Shown here piece after piece: positions 1 to 9,365 of a stretch of DNA of 64,000 bases (position 1 is the stretch's first letter; each line of letters starts with the position of its first letter). Under the pieces are notes generated by a model, which was given only the letters and a program-made list of their open reading frames with translations, was not told the DNA's origin and did no database searches. Location of the stretch: positions 62,001 to 126,000 of the forward strand of contig JABMLP010000027.1 in assembly GCA_013176395.1 (NCBI GenBank), in the 5' to 3' direction. A program made the position numbers and the translations under genes. Source of the stretch: Venturia oleaginea. Its lineage: Eukaryota > Ascomycota > Dothideomycetes > Venturiales > Venturiaceae.

Positions 1-2424
1 GATAAGTGTCCTTTTAAGGTAAGTCTACAAAATTATCGTATTACGGTGGTCCTAATAGCTTTATAGGCTCGTATTGCCTTCACAAAAGACTCCCCTCGCC
101 CTGACCTACGCTCTCTCGTACCTCATAATTGTCCTACCCAGGCTCACGATAGCTGGCGCGCTCCCAATAGCGTACGCTACCAGAAGCGCCATAACTTTAC
201 GGTAATCGCCAATGATCGCTCAATCAAGCCTAAAAATATCAAGACCAACGCGCGCCTTACAACCGGACACACTATCACGTACAATACGGCATGGAGAACC
301 AAGCAGGCTGGTCTTCTTGATCTCGATGGAGACACTAAGCAGCAGTTTGAACTGATCCTACCAATGCTTCGCTTCCTCAAACAACAGGGCTCTCTTCTCA
401 ACGGCGAGATTACTAAGCAGGTTCTTGAGGATGTTACAAACCAGGAATCAGGCTATGATGGCGCCTTCACACGCGTCAAAAGGAGCGAGGATGGTGTTTT
501 TCAAGCAGCCGCAGTGTTACCTCCAGCGATGGTAATTGCCTGGCACCATAATAGGAACCTCCTCGTCTTTGACGGCGCTCATTGCTCCTCTAAATACGGC
601 GGTATCCTACTTATTGCAACAAGCCTCGACGCTAACGAGAATACACTGGTTTTGGCCTGGGCAATCGTACCTACCGAGTCAATTGAGTGGTGGTGTTGGT
701 TTTTTGAGCTTCTACAGATCAACCTTATCTCCCGTTACATTACACAGCCATCAGAGGATGACCCGGAAGAAGAAGAGGAGGATGAACTACGTATCAGCAT
801 TACTACTAACCGCGGCAAAGGCCTTGATCCATCTATCGCAAAGTACTTTCCTTACCCTCTCGCTCACCACTACTTCTGTACTCAGCACTTGGCAGAGAAT
901 GTCCGCAAATACCACGGCCAGGATGTCGAGATCTTGTTCCGCAGAGCGTGTCAAGCCCCTACTAAAGCCGCCCATTACGCCCTCGTTGAGCAGATTCGCG
1001 CCCTCGATAACGGCAATGCCGCGGTTGCATACATTGAGGCTATTGGCGAGAAGGACCGTTACTGTAAAGCCTACGCGCCACTTACTGAGTATCCTCGGTA
1101 TAGCCATACAACTTCGAACATTGGAGAGTCAATGAACGCACGTTACCTGGAGGAGCGAAAGATGACACCATTGCATATGCTTGAGGCTATCTGGACCAAG
1201 GAAATGCAGCGAATCTGGAAGCGCGCAACCTTTGACCATGGGAAGGAAGTTATCCACGGCCAACCCCTTACTCAGTATGCGGCACAGCATCAGTATGACC
1301 GCTATGAAGTTGGCCGTAGGATGATTGCCTACACCTCCAGTACATTCGTTGTATTAGTACGGCTTCACGACTCACCCGGAGCTCCTGGATGGGTGGTTCA
1401 CCTCAAAAAAGGTAAATGCGATTGCCTTGAGTGGCAGGACCATCGTCTCCCTTGCGCTCACGCATTCGCTGCATTTATACATCAACAGCTGGATTTTGAG
1501 AACATGTATACAGTCTATCCTCCCACCGTTTATACGAGATTGAACTCCCGTAATACCTACGAGAGATCAATGCGCCCAATTGTGTTCTCAAACCTCATTC
1601 CAGATGGAACCACGTTGCCAAATGAGGCCGCCCGTAAAGCAGGGCGACCTCGAGAGAAGCGTTATCGAGTTGACAACACCAATACTCGTATTCGCAAAGA
1701 TTCTAGGCGTAAGGGTGACACTGCCGCCGCTAGATCTACTCGTAAAGCCAAAAAGCAGAAGCGTCAGGATGATATTGAGGCCGCCGCCAGTGCAGCTCGA
1801 ATTCAGAATCGCAAGGATACCTTCGCCCTCAGTGACCGAGTGCGCGCTTTATGCGACACCTCCGACAAAGAATCTACTCCCAAAAACACTGCCAAATCGA
1901 CTACTAAACCTACTAAATCTGCCACCAATTCTACGCTTAAACCGGCTTTAAATACAACGCCAAAATCGACATCTACACGCTCAAAATCGGCCGCTACGGC
2001 TGCAGCCCCAATTGCGATATCTGACGACGACGAGCAATCTAGCGATGATGATGATACTGAACCTCTGCCTTCTACCTCTGGCGCCGCCAATATCACCTTC
2101 GTATCCCGCGCAGAAGCCGAAGCTGCAGTTATGAGTGATGAATACGCCATTGCCGAGGCCGCCGAGTTATACTTGAACCGTGGTGACCCTGATGCCGGTG
2201 ACGATCAGGACGAGGCTGAATCTCAGCCTAACTCAAGCAGATGGCTTCTAACACCATTCGACTCTACTACTGCTGCTACTCAAGAGTCCCTCCGCCTAAC
2301 TCCACGGCAAAAGCGCTCTGCAGAGCCATCATCAGTAGAGCCTCCTATTCCGAAACGTATTCGTGGTCCCTGCGGCATTTGCCGTGATCCAAATCACGCA
2401 TTTTTGGCATGCCCAAAGCGGTAA
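1..2424 (+). CDS. MULE (Mutator-like) transposase, 5' end outside window, one intron
   Basis: This is the transposase of a Mutator-like DNA transposon, the nuclease that excises and inserts the element. The coding parts are 1..18 and 70..2424; the 51-bp phase-0 intron between them has donor GTAAGT (19-24), CTAAT (52-56) and acceptor TAG (67-69). Without splicing, that TAG would look like a premature stop. The joined frame starts inside a zinc-binding motif (DKCPFK, then HNCPTQAHDSW). It runs through a MULE catalytic region (FDGAH, then WAIVPTES and WWCWFF) to a SWIM finger, CDC-x9-CAH, near nt 1417-1455. A basic, Ser/Thr-rich tail ends in a CCHC-like knuckle (CGICRDPNHAFLAC). No internal stop is seen after the intron, so the copy looks intact despite the decayed surroundings. 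The stop codon lies inside the first 87-bp tandem repeat. The N-terminus lies beyond the left edge. Confidence 0.88.
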
Positions 2425-2676
2425 TCTCTGTATATATTTTGAACGCAATGCACTGAACTGTTTGAGGGTTGAATCGCTCAAAAACACCATCAAAATGTCT
2501 GAAAGCGGTAATCTCTATACATATTTTGAACGCAATGCGCTGAATTGTGTTGAGGGTTGAATCGCTCAAAAACACCATAAAAACGTCTGAAAGCGGTAAT
2601 CTCTGTATATATTTTAAACGCAATGCACTGAACTGTTTAAGGGTTAAATCGCTCAAAAACACCATCAAAACATCTG
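2415..2676. repeat. Three tandem copies of an 87-88 bp unit
   Basis: The copies are 2415-2501, 2502-2589 and 2590-2676, each starting AAAGCGGTAATCTCT. The first overlaps the last codons and stop of the transposase. Copy 3 differs from copy 1 at the four variable blocks mainly by G-to-A changes: TTTTGAAC to TTTTAAAC, TTTGAGG to TTTAAGG, and GTTGAATC to GTTAAATC. All three are TpG-to-TpA changes of the RIP type. The array is probably subterminal sequence of the MULE. Confidence 0.9.
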
Positions 2677-2736
2677 TACATTCTTCTCTTTTTGGACTAG
2701 TCTCTTTTTTGCGGCGTTGCGGCGTTGAGGTGGCTA

Positions 2737-2834
2737 CATATTATATTTGCAATCATATATAAATTGTATGTATATATGTCGTTTGCATATTATGTTTGCA
2801 ATCGCATACAAATTGTATACATATATGTCGTTTG
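2737..2834. repeat. Two tandem copies of a 49-bp AT-rich unit
   Basis: The copies are 2737-2785 and 2786-2834, both starting CATATTAT and ending ATATGTCGTTTG. They differ only at a few A/G or T/C positions. A shorter TATGTAACTGCAA repeat follows, at about 2835-2870. They probably belong to the 3' terminal region of the MULE, but its terminal inverted repeat cannot be defined because the 5' end is outside the window. Confidence 0.8.
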
Positions 2835-3404
2835 TATGTAACTGCAATTTAATGTATGTAACTGCAAGAAAATCGAATGTATGTTGGTATTCAGCAATTA
2901 ACCGGATCATATATCCTAGACGCTCGGGCATCAATCTCCACCGAGGGACAAAAGAGGAAATCCATCGTCGTCTTATATTTTTCAATCCTCATCTTCTAAT
3001 TCTGATGAGAAATGTATATCTCCATATCGCCTTCAGTCACCCATGAGGAGGTAGGTAGGGCCTGCGACAGTGGCAGATGTATAATCCAGATCTTGAGCAA
3101 GCCGATCTGTGTCACCGAGGAAGTTATCACTCGCCATGGTATCGTAGTTGACGCATCCAGCGGCGATCTCTCTTCTCTCAAGCGCGAGGACGAAATCGAT
3201 GGCGGTAGCAAAGTCGGTGGTGACTATATTGGCGCTTGGATCGTATGGCTCTGTCGTGGGGATACCCTCGAAGCTGATAGGCTTGCTCAGGCCTGTAGTA
3301 ACTCCAGTCATGATAAGCTAGCTGTACTTGCCCCTCTTCGATCCAAGGAGCTGAATGGTCGAAGAACATTACAAGCGCTCGGAAGAGTGGCTGTATTCTG
3401 TAAA

Positions 3405-4085
3405 CTAATGCTGGTCTTTGCGGACCGATGTCAACAGCAACTCTTTTGGCATGGCAGCATCTTCGGCATTCAAAACCCCTTCCTGTCCGTGGAGTTGCGC
3501 GCAAAGTGATTGGTGCGTCTTGAGGACATCACTTCTGGTCGGCCGAGGCTTTAAATCGTAGTCGTATGGGTCTAGCGAGGAATACGCTGAATTCTGTGTT
3601 CGTGTTTGTGCCTTGGTAGCATTTTCGGTAGATGAAATCGTACATGCTTCGTACAAGTTGTCGGCGGCCAAAGAATTTGCCAGTGCAGTAGATTGCTATA
3701 GACTTGTTGCCGCAATCTTGAACTTCTCCCAGTTTAAGGCGAGGTCGAAGCGGAGCATAAGGATTGAGATATAGGTAATGATGACAAAATCTAAACCCTC
3801 CCCGATACCAATGTTAGTATTCTCTTTCGCCGCGGTTGTTCGATTGTTTTCGGCGAGAATGTGTTGAGCTTGACTGTGGCAGGATGAGTATGCCGTTACC
3901 AACTATTGAGCTGCGAGCAGGACTGAGTTGGCGGAAAGAATCCTGATACAAAACAAAATGGCAAGAATGATTGAAGATGGCGCTTCCTTCGATGGCTGAG
4001 ATTTATGCGACTGATTGTTGAAAGTAAACGCCCAAGCTACGCCCATCCAAACATCCTCCACCCTGGACCCTACATCCCACACCAA
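3405..4085 (-). pseudogene. Decayed coding frame, unrecognised, with two in-frame TAG codons
   Basis: A single minus-strand frame of about 227 codons starts MVWDVGSR and is broken only by two TAG codons, at 3903-3905 and 3696-3698. Both could be former CAG codons changed by CpA-to-TpA. The translation contains a hydrophobic stretch (IILAILFCIRI) and then mixed helical sequence (ISILMLRFDLALNWEKF). A second open stretch in another frame lies downstream at 3033-3311. The arrangement faintly recalls HET-s-like HeLo proteins, but I see no decisive motif and do not assign a family. It lies in transposon-rich DNA, so it is probably an old gene killed by RIP-like mutation. Confidence 0.45.
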
Positions 4086-5145
4086 GGGCTTGTACAGCCT
4101 ACGTGTACGAATCAGATAGGTTCAAAGAAAGAGAATATACTTAAAATCCCGTATTATCTCGAGAGAATGAACGATACGCATTAATTTTAATCTACTTAAG
4201 TAAGTATATAGATTCGCCGTCCAATCTTAAGAATATGTCCTAGCTAAGAATCGTCTAGATATACACCCGTAGCACTCGGCTATCTTGAAAGCCGAGAAAG
4301 TGGGTAGTACTACTATACTATATTGCTTACTCTGGAGATACTATACAGTGCTATGGTCTGATGGTGTAAGAGTTCTTCCCTAAGTGATATTTCGCAAGAA
4401 GAGAAGAATACTTAATTGAAAGTATCCAAGTACAAGGAAGAAAGCGTAAGTACAGGAAGGATAGCTTGTATATATAATCCTCCTCTTACAAATAGATCCT
4501 TCTAGAATGTATCTTTAAATAGAACATGACAGCTTGCAAAATAACAAAAGAGGAAAGATCATTATAACTGCAAAGGCAAACTAGTAAATAAGAGAACAAT
4601 TGAAAATCCAGTCATGGATAAGCTAGGGAGAAGGATTCCATCCCTTAACAGATGGACTTATTGGTAGATCCCCCCTAATTAATCCATGATTTTCGGTATA
4701 AATATCCTTACGAGAGATTTGCAGCTAGGCTCTATTATCTATTAGACGATAGTAGTATAGATATATGCTGTAGTATTACACGCCGCGCCCGTAATATTTC
4801 AATACCTTCAACTCCAAATATACTCTCGTTACTTTACCGCATAATAGTCGTCCTTACCGCCGTATATCAGGTTTCCGGATCTGTATTTATAACTCCTAAT
4901 AAGCTTAATAACGTTGGATTCTCTCCTCCAGAAGCTCTAGAAGCTCTAGAAGCTCTAGAAGCTATAAAAGACCCAGTTCCATAACCTTAAAAAATGCCCG
5001 GAGATCCAAAAGAAGAGCTATAGCGTATGTACGGAATATATTATAAAGTCGAGTTCAAAATCATCGTAAGATGCGTTTCTAGTCCCGGGTCCGATTCAAC
5101 TATAGAGCCCACCTTCGTAAAATTACCGCTTTAGTAAAGGGTCTT
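4086..5145. other. AT-rich relic DNA without a gene
   Basis: This kilobase is AT-rich, rich in TA dinucleotides and free of convincing open frames, as expected for RIP-degraded repeat DNA. The only ordered element I see is the 9-bp tandem repeat at 4931-4966. Confidence 0.6.
4931..4966. repeat. 9-bp tandem repeat GAAGCTCTA x4
   Basis: Three perfect GAAGCTCTA units are followed by GAAGCTATA. It is a simple minisatellite in the AT-rich stretch. Confidence 0.9.
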
Positions 5146-5514
5146 TCAGGCTAACGAAATATACTGTAGGAATTCGCTTGTACCCATGGTGAGCGTCGTT
5201 GCTGGACCAACTGCGAAGTTGGTAATGTTAGTACGGGTGGTTATAGATGCTGCGTGCGTATATTCTACCTCTCCGACCGAGCTTGGAGACCGCGCTAACA
5301 TATTCGCAGTACGTCGACTGCGCCTGGAATGGATATCGGCAGATGGTTGGATGATGAATTGGATGAATGTTAGCGCCAGTGAAGGCGGTGGCGAGGGCGG
5401 AAGCATTTCGCTTCGGAGGGCCATGGATCTAAGCGTACCTGTGTAAATGAAAGTGCTGAAGCGGCCGTCAGCTGTGGCCGAATGAGTGGATGTGACGTAC
5501 GAATTGGTGCACAA
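5146..5514 (-). CDS. Possible small hypothetical protein
   Basis: This 122-codon frame starts with an ATG and is not recognised. It carries a proline-rich stretch (EMLPPSPPPSLALTF) and no clear signal peptide or domain. Its main support is context: about 95-145 bp upstream of the ATG lies an inverted pair of the same motif found upstream of FAN1 and PMT4. It could equally be a chance frame next to relic DNA. Confidence 0.25.
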   Translation of the reverse strand: MCTNSYVTSTHSATADGRFSTFIYTGTLRSMALRSEMLPPSPPPSLALTFIQFIIQPSADIHSRRSRRTANMLARSPSSVGEVEYTHAASITTRTNITNFAVGPATTLTMGTSEFLQYISLA

Positions 5515-5607
5515 TGTGGTATTGACGATGGCACGGAGCGTCCCTTCATTGATGTCCCTTTTTCTTACAACCGAACCCTGTTCATCATCGTCTATCCAGG
5601 ATCGATC

Positions 5608-5658
5608 TCGATAAATTTCTGGCGACGATCTATTTTAGCATTGCCAGAAAATTGTCGA
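5608..5658. promoter_or_regulatory. Inverted pair of shared TCGA..AATTYCTGGCGA motif
   Basis: A plus-strand copy, TCGATAAATTTCTGGCGA, lies at 5608-5625. A minus-strand copy, TCGACAATTTTCTGGCAA, lies at 5641-5658, 15 bp away. The same motif lies upstream of FAN1 and between the DUF726 gene and PMT4. I do not recognise it as a named factor site. Confidence 0.4.
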
Positions 5659-5902
5659 GGTCGATCTCAAGTTAAGAGACTGCTCGTAAACAGCTGAATT
5701 TCGGAGTTTCGAAGGCGGTGAAGGGACCTCAATTTTTGTTCATTTGCAGGAGTGTTGGATATATCCAATATTATCGGCAGCACCACATCAAGAGGGTATA
5801 CATACCTAGTCTCTATGTATGCACCACGTTCATACCCATCATACCTCATAACCCTAAGACAAAACTGATCAATCTCCAAAACACGGCGCACTGCTTCACC
5901 GT

Positions 5903-8551
5903 TCAAGCAGGAACAACCTTAACCTTCTCAGCAACAGCATTGGCCAGATCAACCTTCACCCCCGCACTGGTCAAAACATGAATCCACATCCTCTGCGTAT
6001 CACTCAAGCGATCATTCTCACTCTTGACTTCCGCAAACCGAACCTCCCTTTTCTCCGGATGCCAAAGGAACAAATCTGGCACACCGCCACCTCGAACTGA
6101 ATACTCCTGCGCCATGACTTTACAAATCGTACTTAGGGCATCACCATCAAAGAACTCAGCAATCTCAAGTAAATTGTCAATATCGTACGACCAATCAAGG
6201 CCAACGACACAGGTCTGCTTTTCGTGATGGGCGTCGTATACTTGTTTGATGAGTAGAGTGGCATCACCGTTTGCAATGTCGTTCAAGCGACGAGTAATCT
6301 CGCTTAAGCGGGTTGGATAGAAAGCGTCCGTGTGGAGATCGAGGGGGCATTGTTGGAAGGATGTTTGGAAGACATTTGGGACGTAGGTGAAGAGGACGTC
6401 GAAAAAGAGGTAAGCGAAGAGTGTGCGAACTATTCCACCCTCACTATGATAGCCACGGTAGCCTTGTGAGCGGTAATAGGACAGGCACATTGCTTCTACC
6501 GAACACTCTCCATCATCTTCCAGCGGATCAAGCCATATGGTTTTCGTACTGCGACTGAGAGCTTTCGGTCGTCCTGCTATCGTCGGCTTGGCAGGCGGTG
6601 CATCACGGATAACTTGAGTCCCCTTGATCGTTATCTCCATCGGCACAGCAAGTCGAACATGAGAGAAGTCATGCTGCAGTCTCTTCGCGATCTTGAGTTT
6701 CTTCTCAATCTTGACAATCCGTTTCTGCAGATCGTGATGATAAATGAGATGCACAAGGGGATCTTGCAATCCGTCTTCGCAAGTCGCAAGCGAGATTCGT
6801 CTCCAGTGCTTTTTTTGTGTCTCCGCATCCCCCTTGTCTACCGGCGTCAACGCATGCATGTAGTTTTCCTCGAGAAGGGCTCGCCGCTGGTACCATGGAC
6901 CACGCCGAGAATGGTGGAATAATCGTTGCTCGAGAAGCTCAACCAAAAGCTCATGCTCCTCTTTGTGGCGGTGCAGTTTCCCCAAAACTTCCGCAGCTTT
7001 GTGCATAACACGAGTGTACACCCAGGCTGGTGACAGTCGACGCAAATATGCTCCTTCGCCGCTTTGATACACGTGGTCTTCTTTTTGTTGCTCTTCTTCC
7101 AGTAGAGTCTGCCAACGCGGGTATACCTCTTCGTGGATATCGATGATCGTCTGCCACCCCTCCGCGGTCGGTCTTCCATTGAACTCCAGTATGTTGTCAA
7201 CGCGGTTCTGCGTCCGCAGAGAAGCCTCAAACTCTACCAGCAATGCCCGCGACCCAAAGACACTTGCGGAGCGAGACACAATGTAATCTGGAAAATTCCA
7301 TCGCGCTATTCGGGCAAGGATGATGGTGGTGAGGGACTTCTCAGTCCACTCAGTGGATCGATAAAACACCAAATGCACCCTCTGAAAAAGCTTGAGCGGC
7401 GCAAGGCTGAGCCTGACGCAAGGACCAGTTTCTTTCATAATCTTCTGCGTGAAATGAGCATCGCGGTTTCGGTCGTCATCGCCACTACTAGGTGTGCCCG
7501 ACCGTGAAATTGATTTCTCGCTTTTGCTGTCCAGTGGCGAGTCCCGTCCTTCTGATCGAATGCATTCTGTAGTGTCCGAACGTCGAAGTATGCCCGTTTG
7601 TTGCTTGCTGGATTTCCGTAGTGCTTGTAACAGCTCTTTCTTATTCTTCCCTTTCACTTTCGCTTCCTTTGCGATGACCTTGAGCTCCGTCAATTTCAGA
7701 AGAGAAGATGCCTCTTCCAGGGTTGTGATCAAATCGGAATGATCGGCAAATGTAAAGGTCTCATCCAAATTCGTCCCAGGTGGTGGTTCCAATTCTCCAG
7801 GATGATTCTCAATTTCTGTCTCCGTCTTCGGCAGATCCCTGACCTTTTGTAGCTCCTCGATAGCAGCATCCAGATCAGCGATATCCCCATGGTACCCCAA
7901 ACTACCAATGCGATGCCACGCACTAGTTTTCCTCAGAAACAATCTGACGTAGAGATATTGTGCCTCGTACTTTAACTCCTTCCAAAACCCAAACAACGCC
8001 CTCTCCGCCTCATCAAATAGATGACTCTCCTCCTCCAAGACAGTATCCAAAGCAAGATTAAAAGCATCAACATAAATCGAGCTGCGTCCCCTAAGCCACT
8101 TCCGACCATTCAACCGGGTCTCTGTCGTCCCAATTTGTTCCATCTCAGCAGCTCTCGTAGCTTCATACTCATCAATAGCCTCCTGCTCATTATTTATAAC
8201 CGGAAGCGCGTCTTCGAGACTCGTTTTCCTCCCTTTAACATCCTCCTCCTTCTCTTCCAAGATATCCCCGGCATCACTCTCGGCATCTGAATCCGGCACA
8301 ACTCTAGCTCGTTTTGTAGGAGGTGCTCTCTTCGTAGGAGATCTTTTACTGGGAGATTGTTTTACAGGCGAGGCAAGAACAGGTGTTCCATCGATAGTAT
8401 CATCACCTTGTTCCCGTCTGACGCGTTTGGTCGGTCGCGGAGAGGGGGCGTGTGTATCTTCTTCCCCGTCAAAGATCGTGGATTTAGGATACTTGATTCT
8501 CTGAGGGGACACCCTGTTATGCTTCTCCGGGGTACGGGGTTGGAGGGCCAT
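5903..8551 (-). CDS. FAN1: FAN1-type DNA interstrand-crosslink repair nuclease
   Basis: FAN1 is a structure-specific nuclease that trims DNA at interstrand crosslinks in the nucleus. The frame is intronless and 882 aa from the chosen start. An upstream in-frame ATG at 8659 would add 36 residues; I prefer 8551 because its context is ACCAAAATGG and the extra residues look like leader. The N-terminus is basic and Ser/Pro-rich, as in a nuclear protein. A SAP-like helix pair (KLTELKVIAKEAKVKGKNKK) lies at about residues 285-310. The C-terminus is a VRR-NUC/PD-(D/E)XK nuclease with GGVPDLFLW (Asp about 826) and FAEVKSENDRLS (Glu about 841, Lys about 843). The catalytic set therefore looks complete. 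The next gene upstream, TAF2, lies on the same strand more than 800 bp away, so FAN1 has its own promoter. Confidence 0.93.
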   Translation of the reverse strand: MALQPRTPEKHNRVSPQRIKYPKSTIFDGEEDTHAPSPRPTKRVRREQGDDTIDGTPVLASPVKQSPSKRSPTKRAPPTKRARVVPDSDAESDAGDILEEKEEDVKGRKTSLEDALPVINNEQEAIDEYEATRAAEMEQIGTTETRLNGRKWLRGRSSIYVDAFNLALDTVLEEESHLFDEAERALFGFWKELKYEAQYLYVRLFLRKTSAWHRIGSLGYHGDIADLDAAIEELQKVRDLPKTETEIENHPGELEPPPGTNLDETFTFADHSDLITTLEEASSLLKLTELKVIAKEAKVKGKNKKELLQALRKSSKQQTGILRRSDTTECIRSEGRDSPLDSKSEKSISRSGTPSSGDDDRNRDAHFTQKIMKETGPCVRLSLAPLKLFQRVHLVFYRSTEWTEKSLTTIILARIARWNFPDYIVSRSASVFGSRALLVEFEASLRTQNRVDNILEFNGRPTAEGWQTIIDIHEEVYPRWQTLLEEEQQKEDHVYQSGEGAYLRRLSPAWVYTRVMHKAAEVLGKLHRHKEEHELLVELLEQRLFHHSRRGPWYQRRALLEENYMHALTPVDKGDAETQKKHWRRISLATCEDGLQDPLVHLIYHHDLQKRIVKIEKKLKIAKRLQHDFSHVRLAVPMEITIKGTQVIRDAPPAKPTIAGRPKALSRSTKTIWLDPLEDDGECSVEAMCLSYYRSQGYRGYHSEGGIVRTLFAYLFFDVLFTYVPNVFQTSFQQCPLDLHTDAFYPTRLSEITRRLNDIANGDATLLIKQVYDAHHEKQTCVVGLDWSYDIDNLLEIAEFFDGDALSTICKVMAQEYSVRGGGVPDLFLWHPEKREVRFAEVKSENDRLSDTQRMWIHVLTSAGVKVDLANAVAEKVKVVPA

Positions 8552-9365
8552 TTTGGTGAAGTGAATAGGGAGAGGCGAAGGGGATGTCGTGTACGGCAGG
8601 TGATATTGATGTTGAGATTGGCTTTTCTTATGGCGCGTCGGAAGAAAACGCGAGGTCACGGGTACGAAGACACGGATTATAACTTCAACAATTTCTGGCT
8701 ACGATACATAGTCGAGATCGATAAATTCCTGGCGAGAGTAGAACACAATTCCCACCCCTGGAAATAGCTCACTTGAGGTGTCTCGGTTGTGAACAATGTC
8801 ATACTCTCAATTCAATTAATATCAAAATCATCACGATATAGTCCCCTACGAGGGATCAAGAGAACTCGCATTTCACAATCTCATTTCTCCGCTCCACTCC
8901 AATTAACCTCCCACCCAAACTCCAGGCTACCTGTCAGCCTATCACTAGTTTAATTAGTCGCCCTATCTCATCCCAGCCTCTCATACTTTCTATTCAGGAT
9001 ATAGGTAAGGAAGAGCCCGACCCGACCCGAACCGACCAATTCCCCAAATCGCTCCATGCAACCCCAGTAATAAAATCCAGAAACGCCATGCTAGATATTC
9101 ACCCAGGAGGAGTGCAGTGCAATGCGAACCCAACATCCACAAGTTTTGTTCACTCCCCGAAAAAGTCAGTCGAGTCCGCAAAACAGTCAAGCAAACACCA
9201 TTCTGGCCATTTCAAACCCACACCCTAATCTTACTTTTACAGCACCCCCATAAAAGACAAGCAAACAGCAGAAAGGAAAAAAAATACACTTTCATTAAAC
9301 CTTTTCTCTTATCACCCGAAAAGGTCTGCCAGAAGAAGAAGAAAAAGAAAATAAGTCAAACCTCA
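8552..9365. other. Intergenic: FAN1 promoter and TAF2 3' region
   Basis: No gene is seen. The FAN1-proximal 190 bp carries two copies of the shared motif. The TAF2-proximal end is A-rich, with AAGAAGAAGAAAAAG near 9335-9350. Confidence 0.6.
8685..8735 (+). promoter_or_regulatory. Two direct copies of the shared motif upstream of FAN1
   Basis: A diverged copy, TCAACAATTTCTGGCTA, lies at 8685-8701, and TCGATAAATTCCTGGCGA at 8718-8735. They lie about 135-185 bp upstream of the chosen FAN1 start. The diverged copy differs partly by G-to-A changes. Confidence 0.45.

Noticed and set aside
536..1135. 199-codon plus-strand frame inside the MULE transposase
   Set aside because: It overlaps the transposase in another frame, has no motif, and is a shadow of the real coding frame.
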